Part shown: positions 1 through 8,437 of the stretch, in pieces
Layout of the letters: each line of letters begins with the position of its first letter
Numbering within the stretch: the stretch's first letter is position 1
Origin: CAYJDR01 sp964368965
Lineage (GTDB): Bacteria; Chrysiogenota; Deferribacteres; Deferribacterales; Mucispirillaceae
Assembly: GCA_964368965.1 (NCBI GenBank)
Contig: CAYJDR010000005.1
Coordinates: 1 to 64,000 of the forward strand
DNA length: 64,000 nucleotides
Reading direction: 5' to 3'
Notes under the pieces: generated by a model
Seen by the model: only the letters and a program-made list of their open reading frames with translations
The model's database searches: none
Told to the model about the DNA's origin: nothing
Program-made: the position numbers and the translations under genes

Positions 1-224
1 AAGATATTGATAAGATTACCGTCAAAGGCGAATTTGTTGTAGTGGTTGATAACTCAAACATAACAACTAATAACGAAAGCGCTACTACTGTTGATTTTGA
101 AAAGTTAACAAACGATTTAGTAAAAGATGGATTATCTCAAAAAGATATCACTAAAGTATTAAAATCACTGGGCATGAAAAGAAATGATGCTTACAAATTA
201 ATTTCAGATAAAATGGTGCTATAA
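1..224 (+). CDS. rsmI: 16S rRNA (cytidine-1402-2'-O)-methyltransferase, C-terminal fragment
   Basis: The reading frame is open from the left edge (codons begin at base 3), so only about the last 74 residues are present and the start lies outside the window. The fragment begins with a strand-like segment, VKGEFVVVV. It ends in a small helical domain with GLSQKDITKVLKSLGMKRNDAYKL. This is the layout of the RsmI C-terminus, where a KGE-F-V-V strand closes the tetrapyrrole-methylase fold and a short 'lsqkda-k-l---l-n-aYk' helical tail follows. RsmI 2'-O-methylates C1402 in the 16S rRNA decoding centre. The ATG-like codon inside the frame at base 42 is not a real start. The call rests on a short tail only. 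Confidence 0.7.
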   Translation, partial: DIDKITVKGEFVVVVDNSNITTNNESATTVDFEKLTNDLVKDGLSQKDITKVLKSLGMKRNDAYKLISDKMVL

Positions 225-261
225 TTATCTTTATTGGCAATATTTTACACAATTTGTAAGT

Positions 262-290
262 TTGACTTTATTTTATCTTCTTTATATATT
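262..290 (+). promoter_or_regulatory. sigma-70 promoter of the TRL-like lipoprotein gene
   Basis: TTGACT (262-267) and TATATT (285-290) are separated by 17 bp, each one mismatch from consensus. The lipoprotein ATG lies at 328 with a GAGGGG ribosome site eight bases before it. Intact expression signals suggest the damaged gene behind them was functional until recently, or still is. Confidence 0.6.
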
Positions 291-327
291 ATATTAGTAT
301 TACAATATAACTTGAGGGGATATATAT

Positions 328-645
328 ATGAAAAAATTAGTCTTACTTTCACTAACTATGCTACTTGCTATGATGTTGAGTAGCTGTGCCTAGGCTCCAA
401 CACCTGTTGGTGCGGCTTATGTAACGATGGTTGAAGCACCAATTACAGCTACTAATAACAAAATTGGCAGCAAAACTGCATCTGGTACATGTACAAATAT
501 TTTAGGTGTAGTTGCTATGGGTGACTGTTCGATAGTTTCTATTGCTAAAGATGCAGGCATAACTTCAATATCTACAGTTGATTCATTTATCGTTAACTTA
601 TTAGGATTTTATTCAACCTACACTATTACAATCACTGGCGAATAA
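328..645 (+). pseudogene. TRL-like lipoprotein interrupted by an in-frame TAG
   Basis: From ATG 328 the frame encodes a lipoprotein signal peptide: MKKLVLLSL, a hydrophobic core, then a lipobox ending LSSC. It meets TAG at 391-393, one residue after the lipidated cysteine, and continues in the same frame to TAA at 645. The downstream part (APTPVGAAYV, EAPITAT-N, GSKTASGTCT, ILGVVAMGDCSI, AKDAGI, YTITITGE) matches the TRL-like lipoprotein family pattern, including 'ILG-VA-GD-SI' and the final 'YTVTV-GE'-type strand. Without the TAG this would be a normal precursor of about 105 residues. CAG (Gln) to TAG is the simplest one-base origin. TAG is an ordinary stop elsewhere here, for example hsp20 and the gene ending at 20554, so general recoding is unlikely. 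It could be a nonsense mutation, a sequencing error, or a gene read through at low level. The family's function is unknown. Confidence 0.7.
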
Positions 646-654
646 GCAATAAAA

Positions 655-678
655 AAGGTAGCTATCATCAGCTACCTT
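655..678. terminator. bidirectional intrinsic terminator
   Basis: GGTAGCT (657-663), a six-base loop and AGCTACC (670-676) form a 7-bp stem between the convergent TRL-like gene and the minus-strand membrane-protein gene. Read leftward, it is followed by a T run (complement of 651-656), so it best serves the minus-strand gene. The same stem sequence recurs at 21200 and 43611. Confidence 0.65.
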
Positions 679-690
679 ACTCATTTTCAA

Positions 691-1188
691 CTATCTAACT
701 ATTCCGTATAATACAATCACACATAACGCTATTAAAGCCGCATTATATGAGTATTTTTTACGGTTAATGCTCTTCTCGCTGAGTATCGACATTTTTTCTT
801 TATCAACGTCGCTTGCATACGGTTTAATATCTTCAACTAACTCACTAAACCCTTCCCATTGTGAAGATACTACAACAATTGTTTTGCCATCGCTCAATAT
901 AATTACCCATCTACCAAAAGCAGCTAACACATACACGTAGTCAAGTGTGTTTAAGTCAATGCTTTTAGTGCGGATAATTTTTTTAACACTTAGCATGCTA
1001 CCATTTAGCGTTGCTCCACCCATATACGAAGATAAAACGAACGATAACACTATTGCATCAATAATAATAAGTATAGGAAACGTGACCGCTTGAGATGTAT
1101 TCTCTGGCAAAAACGTATAATACACCAACAGAATAAATAGCATTGTTAGCATTACTAAATGCGACTTGATTGTCTTAAAACTTTTCAA
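691..1188 (-). CDS. small membrane protein with PH-like cytoplasmic segment
   Basis: Unrecognised 165-residue protein. Two hydrophobic segments lie near residues 10-28 and 37-55. A strand-rich soluble region follows, including GRWVIILSDGKTIVVVSS, and a third hydrophobic segment lies at about 148-164. Two N-terminal helices followed by a small beta-rich domain resemble bacterial PH-like (YdbT/YcxB-type) membrane proteins, but no diagnostic motif confirms this. The start is TTG at 1188, chosen because GAGG sits six bases upstream. It overlaps the end of the upstream TPR lipoprotein gene by 14 bp, so the two are probably translated from one mRNA. It ends at the terminator at 655-678. Confidence 0.6.
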   Translation of the reverse strand: MKSFKTIKSHLVMLTMLFILLVYYTFLPENTSQAVTFPILIIIDAIVLSFVLSSYMGGATLNGSMLSVKKIIRTKSIDLNTLDYVYVLAAFGRWVIILSDGKTIVVVSSQWEGFSELVEDIKPYASDVDKEKMSILSEKSINRKKYSYNAALIALCVIVLYGIVR

Positions 1189-3916
1189 AATTAACCTCTA
1201 TAAACATTTTATTAAATAGCTCAGGATCAGTATTTAACACCCTTTCCATAATCGAGTAAAATCCTGGTACATTTTTTATATTCAAACTAATCAACGCAGT
1301 GATGATAGATGCACGATAGTCTTCCTTGTATGTATCAATATATTGCGTCAGATAGCCTTGAAGGCGTTGTTCGTCATAATTTATTAAGAAGTATAGCATT
1401 TTATAGAACAACGTCAGCTGGTCCTCATATGAAAGCCTATCAAGTGAACCATACGATGCCTCGGCGTTGACAACGTCCCTAACCCATACAAAGTAGTACA
1501 ACGAAACTTTATAAAGTTCAAGATATGTAAAGTCTAAATCAGATGCTCGTTGCAAATACTTCAAGCCTTCGGCTTTATTCTCTTCAAATATGCTCACATA
1601 AACCATATCTTTTAGATAAACTTTGTTATTAGCGAATTTTTGGTTCAGCTTAAGGTCAACATTTGCTGTATTCTTCATCATCACATACAATTTTGCAAGT
1701 TCGTAATAGTTGTCGCTATTCTGTATAGTATCAACCATGTTTGAATCTAAGTTCAACTTCATTAAACTAGCAACCGAAGGTGCACGATAAACTGGTGAAC
1801 TGTCAAGCGCATTTAAAGCGTTAATATCCTTTGTTTCAAAATATACCATAAAGTTATCAATAGCTTGCACAAACGCATCTTCAGATTTTACTATCGCATG
1901 GGCTTCCATACGTTTTTGGAAACGATCACTAACCATTGTCGCCATGTAAAAATATCTAATGTCGTTCAAGTTTTCTTTTTTAGCGTTTTTCACAGCACCT
2001 TCAAGTAGTAGCCTTGATTTCTCAAGGTTAGTTTGAGCAAGGTCGCTATTGCCTATCCTTTCATATGTAAGCCCTAAGCCGAAATATGGATAAGGGTTTG
2101 CATCATCAAGTGTAATAGCTTGCTGGAACAACTTAATAGCATTTACATTATCACCTACGTTGAAATACGCTACACCAAGGTTAAATGCGGCCAGGGTGTT
2201 GCTAGGTAAGTGTGATATTGCTTCCTTAAACTTTGATATTGCTTTATCGAAACTATACGTATAGAACGCATCAAGTGCTTCATTATTACGCTTTGTGCCT
2301 TCAAGTTTATTAGTCGCATTTTCACGTTCAGAATCTTTCAACACAGAGCGCCCAACAACTAAGAATTGAACAACATCATCTGGCTCTAAAAATATTGGAT
2401 ACATCATCATTGCTGCAATATCTGTTTCATTTGCATCAAAGTTGAAAGTATAACTCATATCAGCAATCTGAGGAATTAAGTTATAGCTAAAGTCAGGTGT
2501 CTTTGTATAAATGAATGGGCTATCTTGAAATTCTTTAGTGATTGCAAGTAGTTCTGTAGTATTTTTTAAGTTCCAAGCTATAACAAGGCTATACCAAAAC
2601 GTCTCATAGTGAGTCGGTTGCATATTTGCTGAATATAGCTCTGCCTCAGAGTATTTCCTATCAACTATTGCTAGGAATGTTTTATATGAGTAGTAATCAT
2701 GCCCTGCGCTCTCGGAAACGCTTTCTAAGTATTTTTTTGCAGAGTTATAATCGCCTAAGCTAAGGCTGTATACTGTTTTTGCTAAGTTGAGCCAACTGTT
2801 TGAACGGTTAGTAAATATTAAGTTCTTCACAGGTGCGACAGAGTCGCTAAATAGTGCTAAATGTTTTGTGTAATAGTATAGTGGTATATCGCCTTTTAAC
2901 CTGTCATAAGTTGCTTTAATAAACAAGCCTGCGTCAACAATCCTATCAGCCATAACCAGCACTTCATAGTTTAGCATATTGAGCGCAACGTCATTTGGGT
3001 AACGTTCGAGTAATATCGCAAGCTCGTCAAGTGCTTGAGAAAATTGGTAAGTATTTATGAATGCAGTAACAAGCCTAACTTTATAATCTCTAGAGTCATC
3101 AAAGCGTAATAGTGTTGTTAGCACGTCTATTTCGCTATGATAGTCGCCAATGTCTGAAAATAGGTAAGCAAGTTTATTATACCCTTCTTCAGTTGCACCA
3201 GATGAATAAAACGCATCAAGTGCTAACGTTGTTGCAACGGAATTATCTTTAAGCTTATAGTACGCATAAGCTAGGTTGTATAAGATAGAAAAGTCTTTAT
3301 AGTCAATGCTTTCTAAAATTTCTATACCATCTAGATATTCACCAATGCTTATAAGGAAGTTTGCATAGTTTGCACGCACAAAATCTGACTCTGGTGCGAC
3401 TTCGAGTGCCTTGTTATAATAAAATGATGCTTGTGATGGGTTGTTTAACTTCAATGATATGTTTGCCATATCAACATAAACTCTAGGTGATTTGTTTGTG
3501 TATATGATGCGTGAGATATATTTCTCTGCTTCTTCAACCTTTTCTTGTTGTGCGAGTACAGCAACTAAGTTCATGATAGCTTCATCAAACTTTGGATCTG
3601 TAGCGACGGCTTCACGGAAGTTTTCTTCAGCCTTAACTATATCGCCAAGTAAATAATAACTTACACCGATATTATATAGTGCCAGTGCTTTATTCTCAGT
3701 CATTGATTCTGCATAAAAATCAATAGCTGTGTTAAAGTTGCCTTGTGCGAATTGTATGTTACCTTCGTTAATATCGCCATCATCACTAATCGCAACAGAT
3801 GCAATAGATAAATCAGCCGTCATGTTATCGTCAGATATTTGAGGCTTATTATCTTTGCAAGCTGTAAGTGTAAATAGTAAAAGCGTGCTAAGTAATAGTA
3901 GAATATGTTTATTCAA
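1175..3916 (-). CDS. large TPR-repeat lipoprotein
   Basis: 913 residues with a lipoprotein signal peptide: MNKHILLLLS, hydrophobic core, lipobox LTAC at about residues 17-20. The mature protein should therefore be membrane-anchored outside the cytoplasm. Almost the whole chain is helical tetratricopeptide repeats with A-x-x-x-Y/F-x-x-A/G spacing. Clear examples are ALYNIGVSYYLLGD near the N-terminus, and LAAFNLGVAYFNVGDNVNAI with PYPYFGLGLTYERIGNSDLA near residues 570-620. No enzymatic domain is visible. TPR lipoproteins of this size usually scaffold envelope or secretion complexes, but no partner is encoded beside it apart from the overlapping small membrane protein. It has its own promoter at 3945-3973. 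A specific function cannot be assigned. Confidence 0.75.
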   Translation of the reverse strand: MNKHILLLLSTLLLFTLTACKDNKPQISDDNMTADLSIASVAISDDGDINEGNIQFAQGNFNTAIDFYAESMTENKALALYNIGVSYYLLGDIVKAEENFREAVATDPKFDEAIMNLVAVLAQQEKVEEAEKYISRIIYTNKSPRVYVDMANISLKLNNPSQASFYYNKALEVAPESDFVRANYANFLISIGEYLDGIEILESIDYKDFSILYNLAYAYYKLKDNSVATTLALDAFYSSGATEEGYNKLAYLFSDIGDYHSEIDVLTTLLRFDDSRDYKVRLVTAFINTYQFSQALDELAILLERYPNDVALNMLNYEVLVMADRIVDAGLFIKATYDRLKGDIPLYYYTKHLALFSDSVAPVKNLIFTNRSNSWLNLAKTVYSLSLGDYNSAKKYLESVSESAGHDYYSYKTFLAIVDRKYSEAELYSANMQPTHYETFWYSLVIAWNLKNTTELLAITKEFQDSPFIYTKTPDFSYNLIPQIADMSYTFNFDANETDIAAMMMYPIFLEPDDVVQFLVVGRSVLKDSERENATNKLEGTKRNNEALDAFYTYSFDKAISKFKEAISHLPSNTLAAFNLGVAYFNVGDNVNAIKLFQQAITLDDANPYPYFGLGLTYERIGNSDLAQTNLEKSRLLLEGAVKNAKKENLNDIRYFYMATMVSDRFQKRMEAHAIVKSEDAFVQAIDNFMVYFETKDINALNALDSSPVYRAPSVASLMKLNLDSNMVDTIQNSDNYYELAKLYVMMKNTANVDLKLNQKFANNKVYLKDMVYVSIFEENKAEGLKYLQRASDLDFTYLELYKVSLYYFVWVRDVVNAEASYGSLDRLSYEDQLTLFYKMLYFLINYDEQRLQGYLTQYIDTYKEDYRASIITALISLNIKNVPGFYSIMERVLNTDPELFNKMFIEVNFEKF

Positions 3917-3944
3917 CTCTCACCACCTTCAGTTTATTACCACT

Positions 3945-3973
3945 AGTTTACACGATTTTGATGCGATATTCAA
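3945..3973 (-). promoter_or_regulatory. promoter of the TPR lipoprotein operon
   Basis: On the minus strand TTGAAT (complement of 3968-3973) and TAAACT (complement of 3945-3950) are spaced by 17 bp, about 30 bp upstream of the TPR lipoprotein start. Each hexamer has four or five matches to the sigma-70 consensus. Confidence 0.45.
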
Positions 3974-4004
3974 CACTTATTAGATATATAATAAAATATA
4001 GCTT

Positions 4005-4406
4005 TTAAGCTTCGTTCATGTCGGCGCCGATGTTCGATAGTGCATCAGCTAGTTTATTGTCGTTACGTGGCACGTGCTTGATTTCATAACTAAACGTGTT
4101 TAATATCTTTATTAATGATAAATATAACGGCTTAAGCTTTTCATCTTTCACACGGTATTCGCCCTTCACTTGCTTTACGATTAGTTCAGAGTCTAAAAAG
4201 AATGAAACATGCTCAGGCTTAAGCTCTGCAATATATTCAGCAGCTTTTAACACTGCAGTATATTCTGCTATGTTGTTTGTGACAACGCCTAATGGTATCG
4301 CTTTTTCAGCAACTATTTCACCTTGTTCATTAAACACAACAAACCCCGCACCTGCTGGCCCGGGGTTACCTCTAGAAGCTCCATCTGAATAAATGCTGTA
4401 ACGCAC
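4005..4406 (-). CDS. ribonuclease HI family protein
   Basis: 133 residues covering a compact RNase H fold. The metal-binding carboxylates are visible: D8 in YSDGASRGNPGPAG, E48 in TNNIAEYTA, D72 in FFLDSELIV and D121 in NKLADALSN, with H111 and N115 in the active-site loop before it. This is the RVT_3 / short type-1 RNase HI branch, which lacks the basic protrusion of E. coli RnhA. It should cleave RNA in RNA-DNA hybrids. The start is GTG at 4406, overlapping the TAG of the zinc-ribbon gene (TAGTG), so translation is probably coupled. It is the last gene of the nif3-zinc ribbon-RNase H set, a common neighbourhood in anaerobic Gram-negatives. Confidence 0.85.
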   Translation of the reverse strand: MRYSIYSDGASRGNPGPAGAGFVVFNEQGEIVAEKAIPLGVVTNNIAEYTAVLKAAEYIAELKPEHVSFFLDSELIVKQVKGEYRVKDEKLKPLYLSLIKILNTFSYEIKHVPRNDNKLADALSNIGADMNEA

Positions 4407-5137
4407 TATTCAGCGCCTTCTGTTTGTTGTTCTTTATTAACGTAATATAAAATACGTTGACAGTGTGGGCAAGCATAAATTGCTTTATCTTTCTTAACGT
4501 CAACATATAGTTGTGGTGGGATGTGCATGTAGCAAGCGTGGCAAACTTCATCTTTAACTAGTGCGATACCGATATTGTTTCTGTGTGCACGAACACGCTC
4601 ATATTTCATTAGTAAGCTTTTCTTGATAGTTGCTGCGATCTCATCGCGTTCAACTTTTAGCTTAACTAGTTCATCATTTAGGTCTTTATCTTCGTTTACT
4701 TTTGATGAGTTGATTTCATCTAGTTGGCTGTTAAGTCCGTCTTCAAGCTCTTTGATTGTAGCAAGCTCAGACTCATACTTAAAGTTGCTGTTAGTCATTT
4801 CTTTAAGTTGTTCATCGCCATCTGTGATATTTTTCTTAAGAGTTTCAAGTTCTCTGAGAACTGACTCATACTCTTTATTGTTTTGTACTGATGTTAGTTT
4901 AGTTTGAGAAGAAGCTAATAAGTCTTTCTTTTCATTAAGTTCGTTTTCAAGTGTAGCGTACGCTTTTTTATTTTCGCTGATTTCAGCAACGATAGCTTCC
5001 CTACCTGCTGTAGCCTTTGAAAGTTTTTCTTGAATGCCTTTTGTTTGTAAAGGAATATCAGTCACAACTGACTCAATTTGTCCTATACGAGAATCTGTCT
5101 TTTGCAAGTCTACGAGTAATTTTAAATCTTCTTGCAT
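4406..5137 (-). CDS. coiled-coil protein with C-terminal C4 zinc ribbon
   Basis: 243 residues: an N-terminal long coiled coil rich in E, K and L, about residues 5-185, followed by a C4 zinc ribbon with CHACYMH and CPHCQRILYY near residues 200-230. This is the CT398/zf-RING_7-type family, which has been linked to secretion and flagellar regulators in some bacteria; its general role is not settled. I chose ATG 5137 rather than the TTG 12 bases upstream. The ATG shares an A with the nif3 stop (TAATG) and has GGGGGG about five bases before it. It overlaps the RNase HI start by one base. Confidence 0.85.
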   Translation of the reverse strand: MQEDLKLLVDLQKTDSRIGQIESVVTDIPLQTKGIQEKLSKATAGREAIVAEISENKKAYATLENELNEKKDLLASSQTKLTSVQNNKEYESVLRELETLKKNITDGDEQLKEMTNSNFKYESELATIKELEDGLNSQLDEINSSKVNEDKDLNDELVKLKVERDEIAATIKKSLLMKYERVRAHRNNIGIALVKDEVCHACYMHIPPQLYVDVKKDKAIYACPHCQRILYYVNKEQQTEGAE

Positions 5138-6252
5138 TATGCCCCCCAATTAAATATCTTCTGAGTAATATCTTCGTGTATTATTTCAACTTCAAAATTT
5201 TCTCTAAGTAATGCTTCTAGCTTTTTCATGTAGATTTGTTCTGTTGCTTGGTGCCCAGCGTCTATAATGCAAACACCTGCTTCTGCAGCGTCAACAGCGT
5301 CATGATATTTCATATCGCCTGTAACAAGCACGTTAACGCCCGCTTTTAAGCAATCTTTCCACACGCTAGCACCTGAACCTGTGCAAACTGCGTATTTACA
5401 AAATTTTTCTACATTGTTTATATTAGTTCTTACACTGTCAATATTCAAGTGTAATTTGATGTGTTCGATGAATGATTGTAAGTCATACTCTTTTTCAAGT
5501 GTCGCGACTTTGCCAAATCCATAGTTTTTAGAATTTTCTAGTTTGATAACTTCATATGCTGGCTCTTCGTAAGGGTGAGCCTTTATCATAGCGCTGATAG
5601 CCTTGTGCAAGTGTTTTGTATCTATAATGCACTCAAGTTTAACTTCATCAACAAGTGCTTTTGTGCCTATATCGCCAATATGTGGGTTTGCACCATCTAG
5701 TGGAGTAAACATGCCCACACCTTCTGACATATAGCCGCAATTTTCATAGTTTTTTGCTTTGCCAGCACCAGCTGTTGTGAGTGCTTCAAAAACTTCATCT
5801 CTATTGTCATAAGGTACGTATACTGCAATCTTATATAGTTGAATAGAGCCTTCTAAACTTAAAAAACCATCTTCAACCCTGCCACCTAGCAGCTCACAAA
5901 TATATGCACTTGTGCCTTTATCTGCGATATCTAAGTTTGTATGGTAGCTGAGGATGTCTAAGCCGTTTTGGATAGCTTTGATAGCAATAGCATCTTGTTT
6001 CCTGTCGGCCAAAATACCTTTTGACTCTCGAAAAAAAAGGGGGTGATGAGTAATAAGTAACTCACACCCCATATCTATTGCTTTATTGATTATAGCTGTA
6101 TTAACATCAAGACTAAGCGCAACTTTAGTTATTAATTTATCGCCAGTAAAAACTTGTTTGCCTGAAAAATCCCACTTTGATTGTGTTCTAATGTCAGTAA
6201 GTTCATGTTCCATAAAGTTAATAATATCGGTTGTGTTTGGTTTGATAGCCAA
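5137..6252 (-). CDS. Nif3-like dinuclear metal centre protein
   Basis: 371 residues, the longer form of the NIF3/YbgI/YqfO family with an insert between two conserved halves. The first half holds the metal-binding LLITHHPLFF motif near residues 64-73 and the SYHTNLDIA motif. The middle contains a PII-like insert (YKIAVYVPYDNRDEVFEAL). The C-terminal half has VCTGSGASVW, VTGDMKYHDA and IDAGHQATE, which supply further metal ligands. The family is near-universal; proposed roles include a GTP cyclohydrolase I type 2-like hydrolase, but its function is unsettled. The start is TTG at 6252 with AAGGG upstream; no suitable ATG exists before the conserved core. It is first of three overlapping genes. 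Confidence 0.85.
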   Translation of the reverse strand: MAIKPNTTDIINFMEHELTDIRTQSKWDFSGKQVFTGDKLITKVALSLDVNTAIINKAIDMGCELLITHHPLFFRESKGILADRKQDAIAIKAIQNGLDILSYHTNLDIADKGTSAYICELLGGRVEDGFLSLEGSIQLYKIAVYVPYDNRDEVFEALTTAGAGKAKNYENCGYMSEGVGMFTPLDGANPHIGDIGTKALVDEVKLECIIDTKHLHKAISAMIKAHPYEEPAYEVIKLENSKNYGFGKVATLEKEYDLQSFIEHIKLHLNIDSVRTNINNVEKFCKYAVCTGSGASVWKDCLKAGVNVLVTGDMKYHDAVDAAEAGVCIIDAGHQATEQIYMKKLEALLRENFEVEIIHEDITQKIFNWGA

Positions 6253-6277
6253 TGAAAATGTACCCTTAAATGTTTCA

Positions 6278-6296
6278 GGGGAGTAAAAAACTCCCC
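6278..6296. other. GC-rich hairpin between tRNA and nif3
   Basis: GGGGAGT (6278-6284), loop AAAAA and ACTCCCC (6290-6296), followed on the plus strand by TTTT. It looks like a terminator for plus-strand transcription, yet no plus-strand gene is upstream. On the minus strand it lies between the tRNA 3' end and nif3 and is not followed by a T run. There it may act as a processing or attenuation hairpin. Confidence 0.45.
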
Positions 6297-6308
6297 TTTT
6301 AAAAATGA

Positions 6309-6383
6309 TGGGCCAACTAGGACTTGAACCTAGGACCTACCGGTTATGAGCCGGTTGCTCTAACCAAGCTGAGCTATTGGCCC
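6309..6383 (-). tRNA. tRNA with CAU anticodon (elongator Met or Ile2)
   Basis: A full cloverleaf can be drawn on the minus strand. Acceptor GGGCCAA pairs with TTGGCCC, D-arm GCTC/GAGC, anticodon arm ACCGG-CTCATAA-CCGGT with anticodon CAT, a five-base variable loop, T-arm CTAGG/CCTAG with TTCAAGT loop, discriminator A. CCA is not encoded (TCA follows). The first pair is G-C, so it is not the initiator. CAU anticodons also occur in tRNA-Ile2, read as AUA after lysidine modification. The TTCAAGT loop would suit either, so Met versus Ile2 is left open. The gene has its own promoter downstream of rpoD. Confidence 0.92.
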
Positions 6384-6420
6384 CGATGCTTGAAAACATG
6401 TTTGCTTCAAGTGAGATATG

Positions 6421-6449
6421 TTTATCTCAAATCTTTTATGTTTTGTCAA
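6421..6449 (-). promoter_or_regulatory. tRNA promoter
   Basis: On the minus strand a perfect TTGACA (complement of 6444-6449) and GATAAA (complement of 6421-6426) lie 17 bp apart, about 38 bp before the mature tRNA 5' end. The -10 region falls inside a short palindrome, TGAGATA (6412-6418) and TATCTCA (6423-6429). Confidence 0.55.
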
Positions 6450-6465
6450 GCATTTTTTTTATAAA

Positions 6466-8421
6466 TTAATCTGTAAATGTTCTCATAATTCTACTTCTAG
6501 TTGGGTGGCGTAGCTTTCTGAGCGCTTTTGCCTCGATCTGCCTAATCCTCTCACGAGTAACTGCAAACTTTTTACCAACCTCTTCTAATGTGTGGTCAGA
6601 GTCACAGTCGATACCAAACCTTAACCTCAATACACTAGCTTCTCTAGGGCTTAGCGTATCTAGGATTGAGCTTGTATGCTCTTTAAGTTTTAGGTATGTA
6701 ACCTCATCAGATGGATTTTTAGCCGATTTATCTTCGATGAAGTCGCCTAAGTTTGAATCTTCATCTTCACCGATTGGTGTTTCAAGAGATACAGGTTCTT
6801 TTGCGATTTTCATAACTTTTTTAATTTTTTCAACTGGGATATCCATTTTTTCAGATATCTCTTCTGGTGTTGGTTCGCGCCCAAACTCTTGCTGTAGTTG
6901 GCGTGTAACTTTCATCATTTTGTTGATAGTTTCTATCATGTGTACAGGGATCCTGATTGTTCTAGCCTGGTCTGCGATAGCCCTTGTGATAGCCTGCCTA
7001 ATCCACCATGTAGCATATGTAGAGAATTTATAGCCACGTCTATACTCAAACTTTTCAACAGCTTTCATTAAGCCGATGTTCCCTTCTTGGATTAAATCAA
7101 GGAACTGTAAGCCTCTGTTTGTGTATTTTTTAGCGATACTAACAACTAAGCGTAAGTTAGCTTCAATAAGCTTTGACTTTGCCTTATCCGTTTCTTGTTC
7201 GCCGTTTAATAGGTTGTTGTATATTTCTTCAAGCTCTAAACGGTCTACACCGAGTGTCGCGTATTGTTGTGTGAGGTTATCTGTAGCTTTATCGTATTTT
7301 ACCGCGATTGTTTTGATATCGTTATCATTTAAACCTTGCGATTTACATACAGCTGCAAGTTGGTCGAATGATAAGAAATTATCAAAAGAGTTTGCAGGCA
7401 CTTGTAACAATTTATTTAACCTTACAAGGTCTGACTGAGCTTCTGCGATAGCCACAAAGCACAACCTGATATCAGATGCGATTAGGCAAATTTTGTTATA
7501 GTTTACTTTTATTGATAAAAGTTTTTCAGTAACTTCATTAACAGTTTCTTCAGCTTTTTGTTTGAATGCTTTCATCTCTTCTTCAGAGTATGTGTTACCT
7601 ATCCTTCTTGATTCAGTAAGTATAACATCTTCTTTTAGTTTGATAACTGCATCTTCAATAGTTTCTAGGAATTGTGCTTTTAATTGAGCTTCCCTAGTGT
7701 TATATTCTTCTATGATTTCATTTTTAGCTGCGATTTCTTCACTAAGTGTTTCATCGATTATAGGTTCTTTTTCTTTTGGCTCTTCAGTTTTCTCATCTTC
7801 AGGTGCGTCATCGCCGTAAGTTTCCTCTTCTTCTACTTCTTGCTCTTCAACCTCGTCAGTTAAATCCTCAAGGTCTGCAACTTGTTCGCCAAGTTCAAGG
7901 AGTTCTTCTTCAACGTCAATGATATCTTTAAGTCGCATGGTGTCGTTTTTAACACACTCAGCTATTTCGACAATTTTAGATGCAGTAGATGGAAACGATA
8001 AAACAGCGCGTAAAACTTTGCGTTGCCCTTCTTCAATTTCTTTTGCCACATCAATTTCTTCTTCACGGCTAAGTAGAGGTATATTGCCCATTTCCTTAAG
8101 ATATAATCTAACTGGGTCGTCAGTGCTGAGCACTTCCTCAACGTCGTCTTGATAGTCGTTCTCGATGGTGCTGACAACTTCTTCATCTTCTTCATCTTCT
8201 ACGATGACAGGCATACTCGTAAACATTGTGCTTTTTTTAGTTTTACTATCAATAACATCAATCTTTAACTGAGTAAGTAGCACCATAACTTCGTCAATAA
8301 CTTCAGTTGTTGCTTGTTCCTCTGGTAAAGTGTCGTTGATTTCATCGAACGTCAGGAACCCTTTTTCCTTACCGATTGCAACTAACTGTTTAATCTCAGG
8401 CATTTTTAATCGTTTTGACAT
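6466..8421 (-). CDS. rpoD: RNA polymerase primary sigma factor RpoD
   Basis: About 651 residues, the normal size for a primary sigma-70. Numbered from the upstream in-frame ATG at 8433: region 1.1 spans about 10-80. Region 1.2 ([19 protein letters not shown]) is about 105-123. An acidic non-conserved insert rich in E and D lies around 180-235. Region 2 ([16 protein letters not shown] to [18 protein letters not shown]) is 426-489, region 3 about 495-560, and region 4.2 ([21 protein letters not shown]) about 614-634. It directs RNA polymerase to housekeeping promoters. I prefer ATG 8421 because AGGAG, overlapping the dnaG stop, is one base from ATG 8433 and at workable distance only from the later start. 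It follows dnaG closely in the classic macromolecular-synthesis arrangement. Confidence 0.96.
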   Translation of the reverse strand: MSKRLKMPEIKQLVAIGKEKGFLTFDEINDTLPEEQATTEVIDEVMVLLTQLKIDVIDSKTKKSTMFTSMPVIVEDEEDEEVVSTIENDYQDDVEEVLSTDDPVRLYLKEMGNIPLLSREEEIDVAKEIEEGQRKVLRAVLSFPSTASKIVEIAECVKNDTMRLKDIIDVEEELLELGEQVADLEDLTDEVEEQEVEEEETYGDDAPEDEKTEEPKEKEPIIDETLSEEIAAKNEIIEEYNTREAQLKAQFLETIEDAVIKLKEDVILTESRRIGNTYSEEEMKAFKQKAEETVNEVTEKLLSIKVNYNKICLIASDIRLCFVAIAEAQSDLVRLNKLLQVPANSFDNFLSFDQLAAVCKSQGLNDNDIKTIAVKYDKATDNLTQQYATLGVDRLELEEIYNNLLNGEQETDKAKSKLIEANLRLVVSIAKKYTNRGLQFLDLIQEGNIGLMKAVEKFEYRRGYKFSTYATWWIRQAITRAIADQARTIRIPVHMIETINKMMKVTRQLQQEFGREPTPEEISEKMDIPVEKIKKVMKIAKEPVSLETPIGEDEDSNLGDFIEDKSAKNPSDEVTYLKLKEHTSSILDTLSPREASVLRLRFGIDCDSDHTLEEVGKKFAVTRERIRQIEAKALRKLRHPTRSRIMRTFTD

Positions 8422-8437
8422 CACTATGATCATGCTC

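Noticed and set aside
328..645. Stop-codon recoding (pyrrolysine-like or amber suppression) as the explanation for the TAG
   Set aside because: TAG ends several normal genes in the window (hsp20, the gene at 19610-20554, mqnA's upstream neighbour), so genome-wide recoding is not supported; left only as a remote option.
6278..6300. A plus-strand gene ending at the GGGGAGT hairpin
   Set aside because: Nothing on the plus strand upstream has coding character; the region is nif3 on the minus strand.
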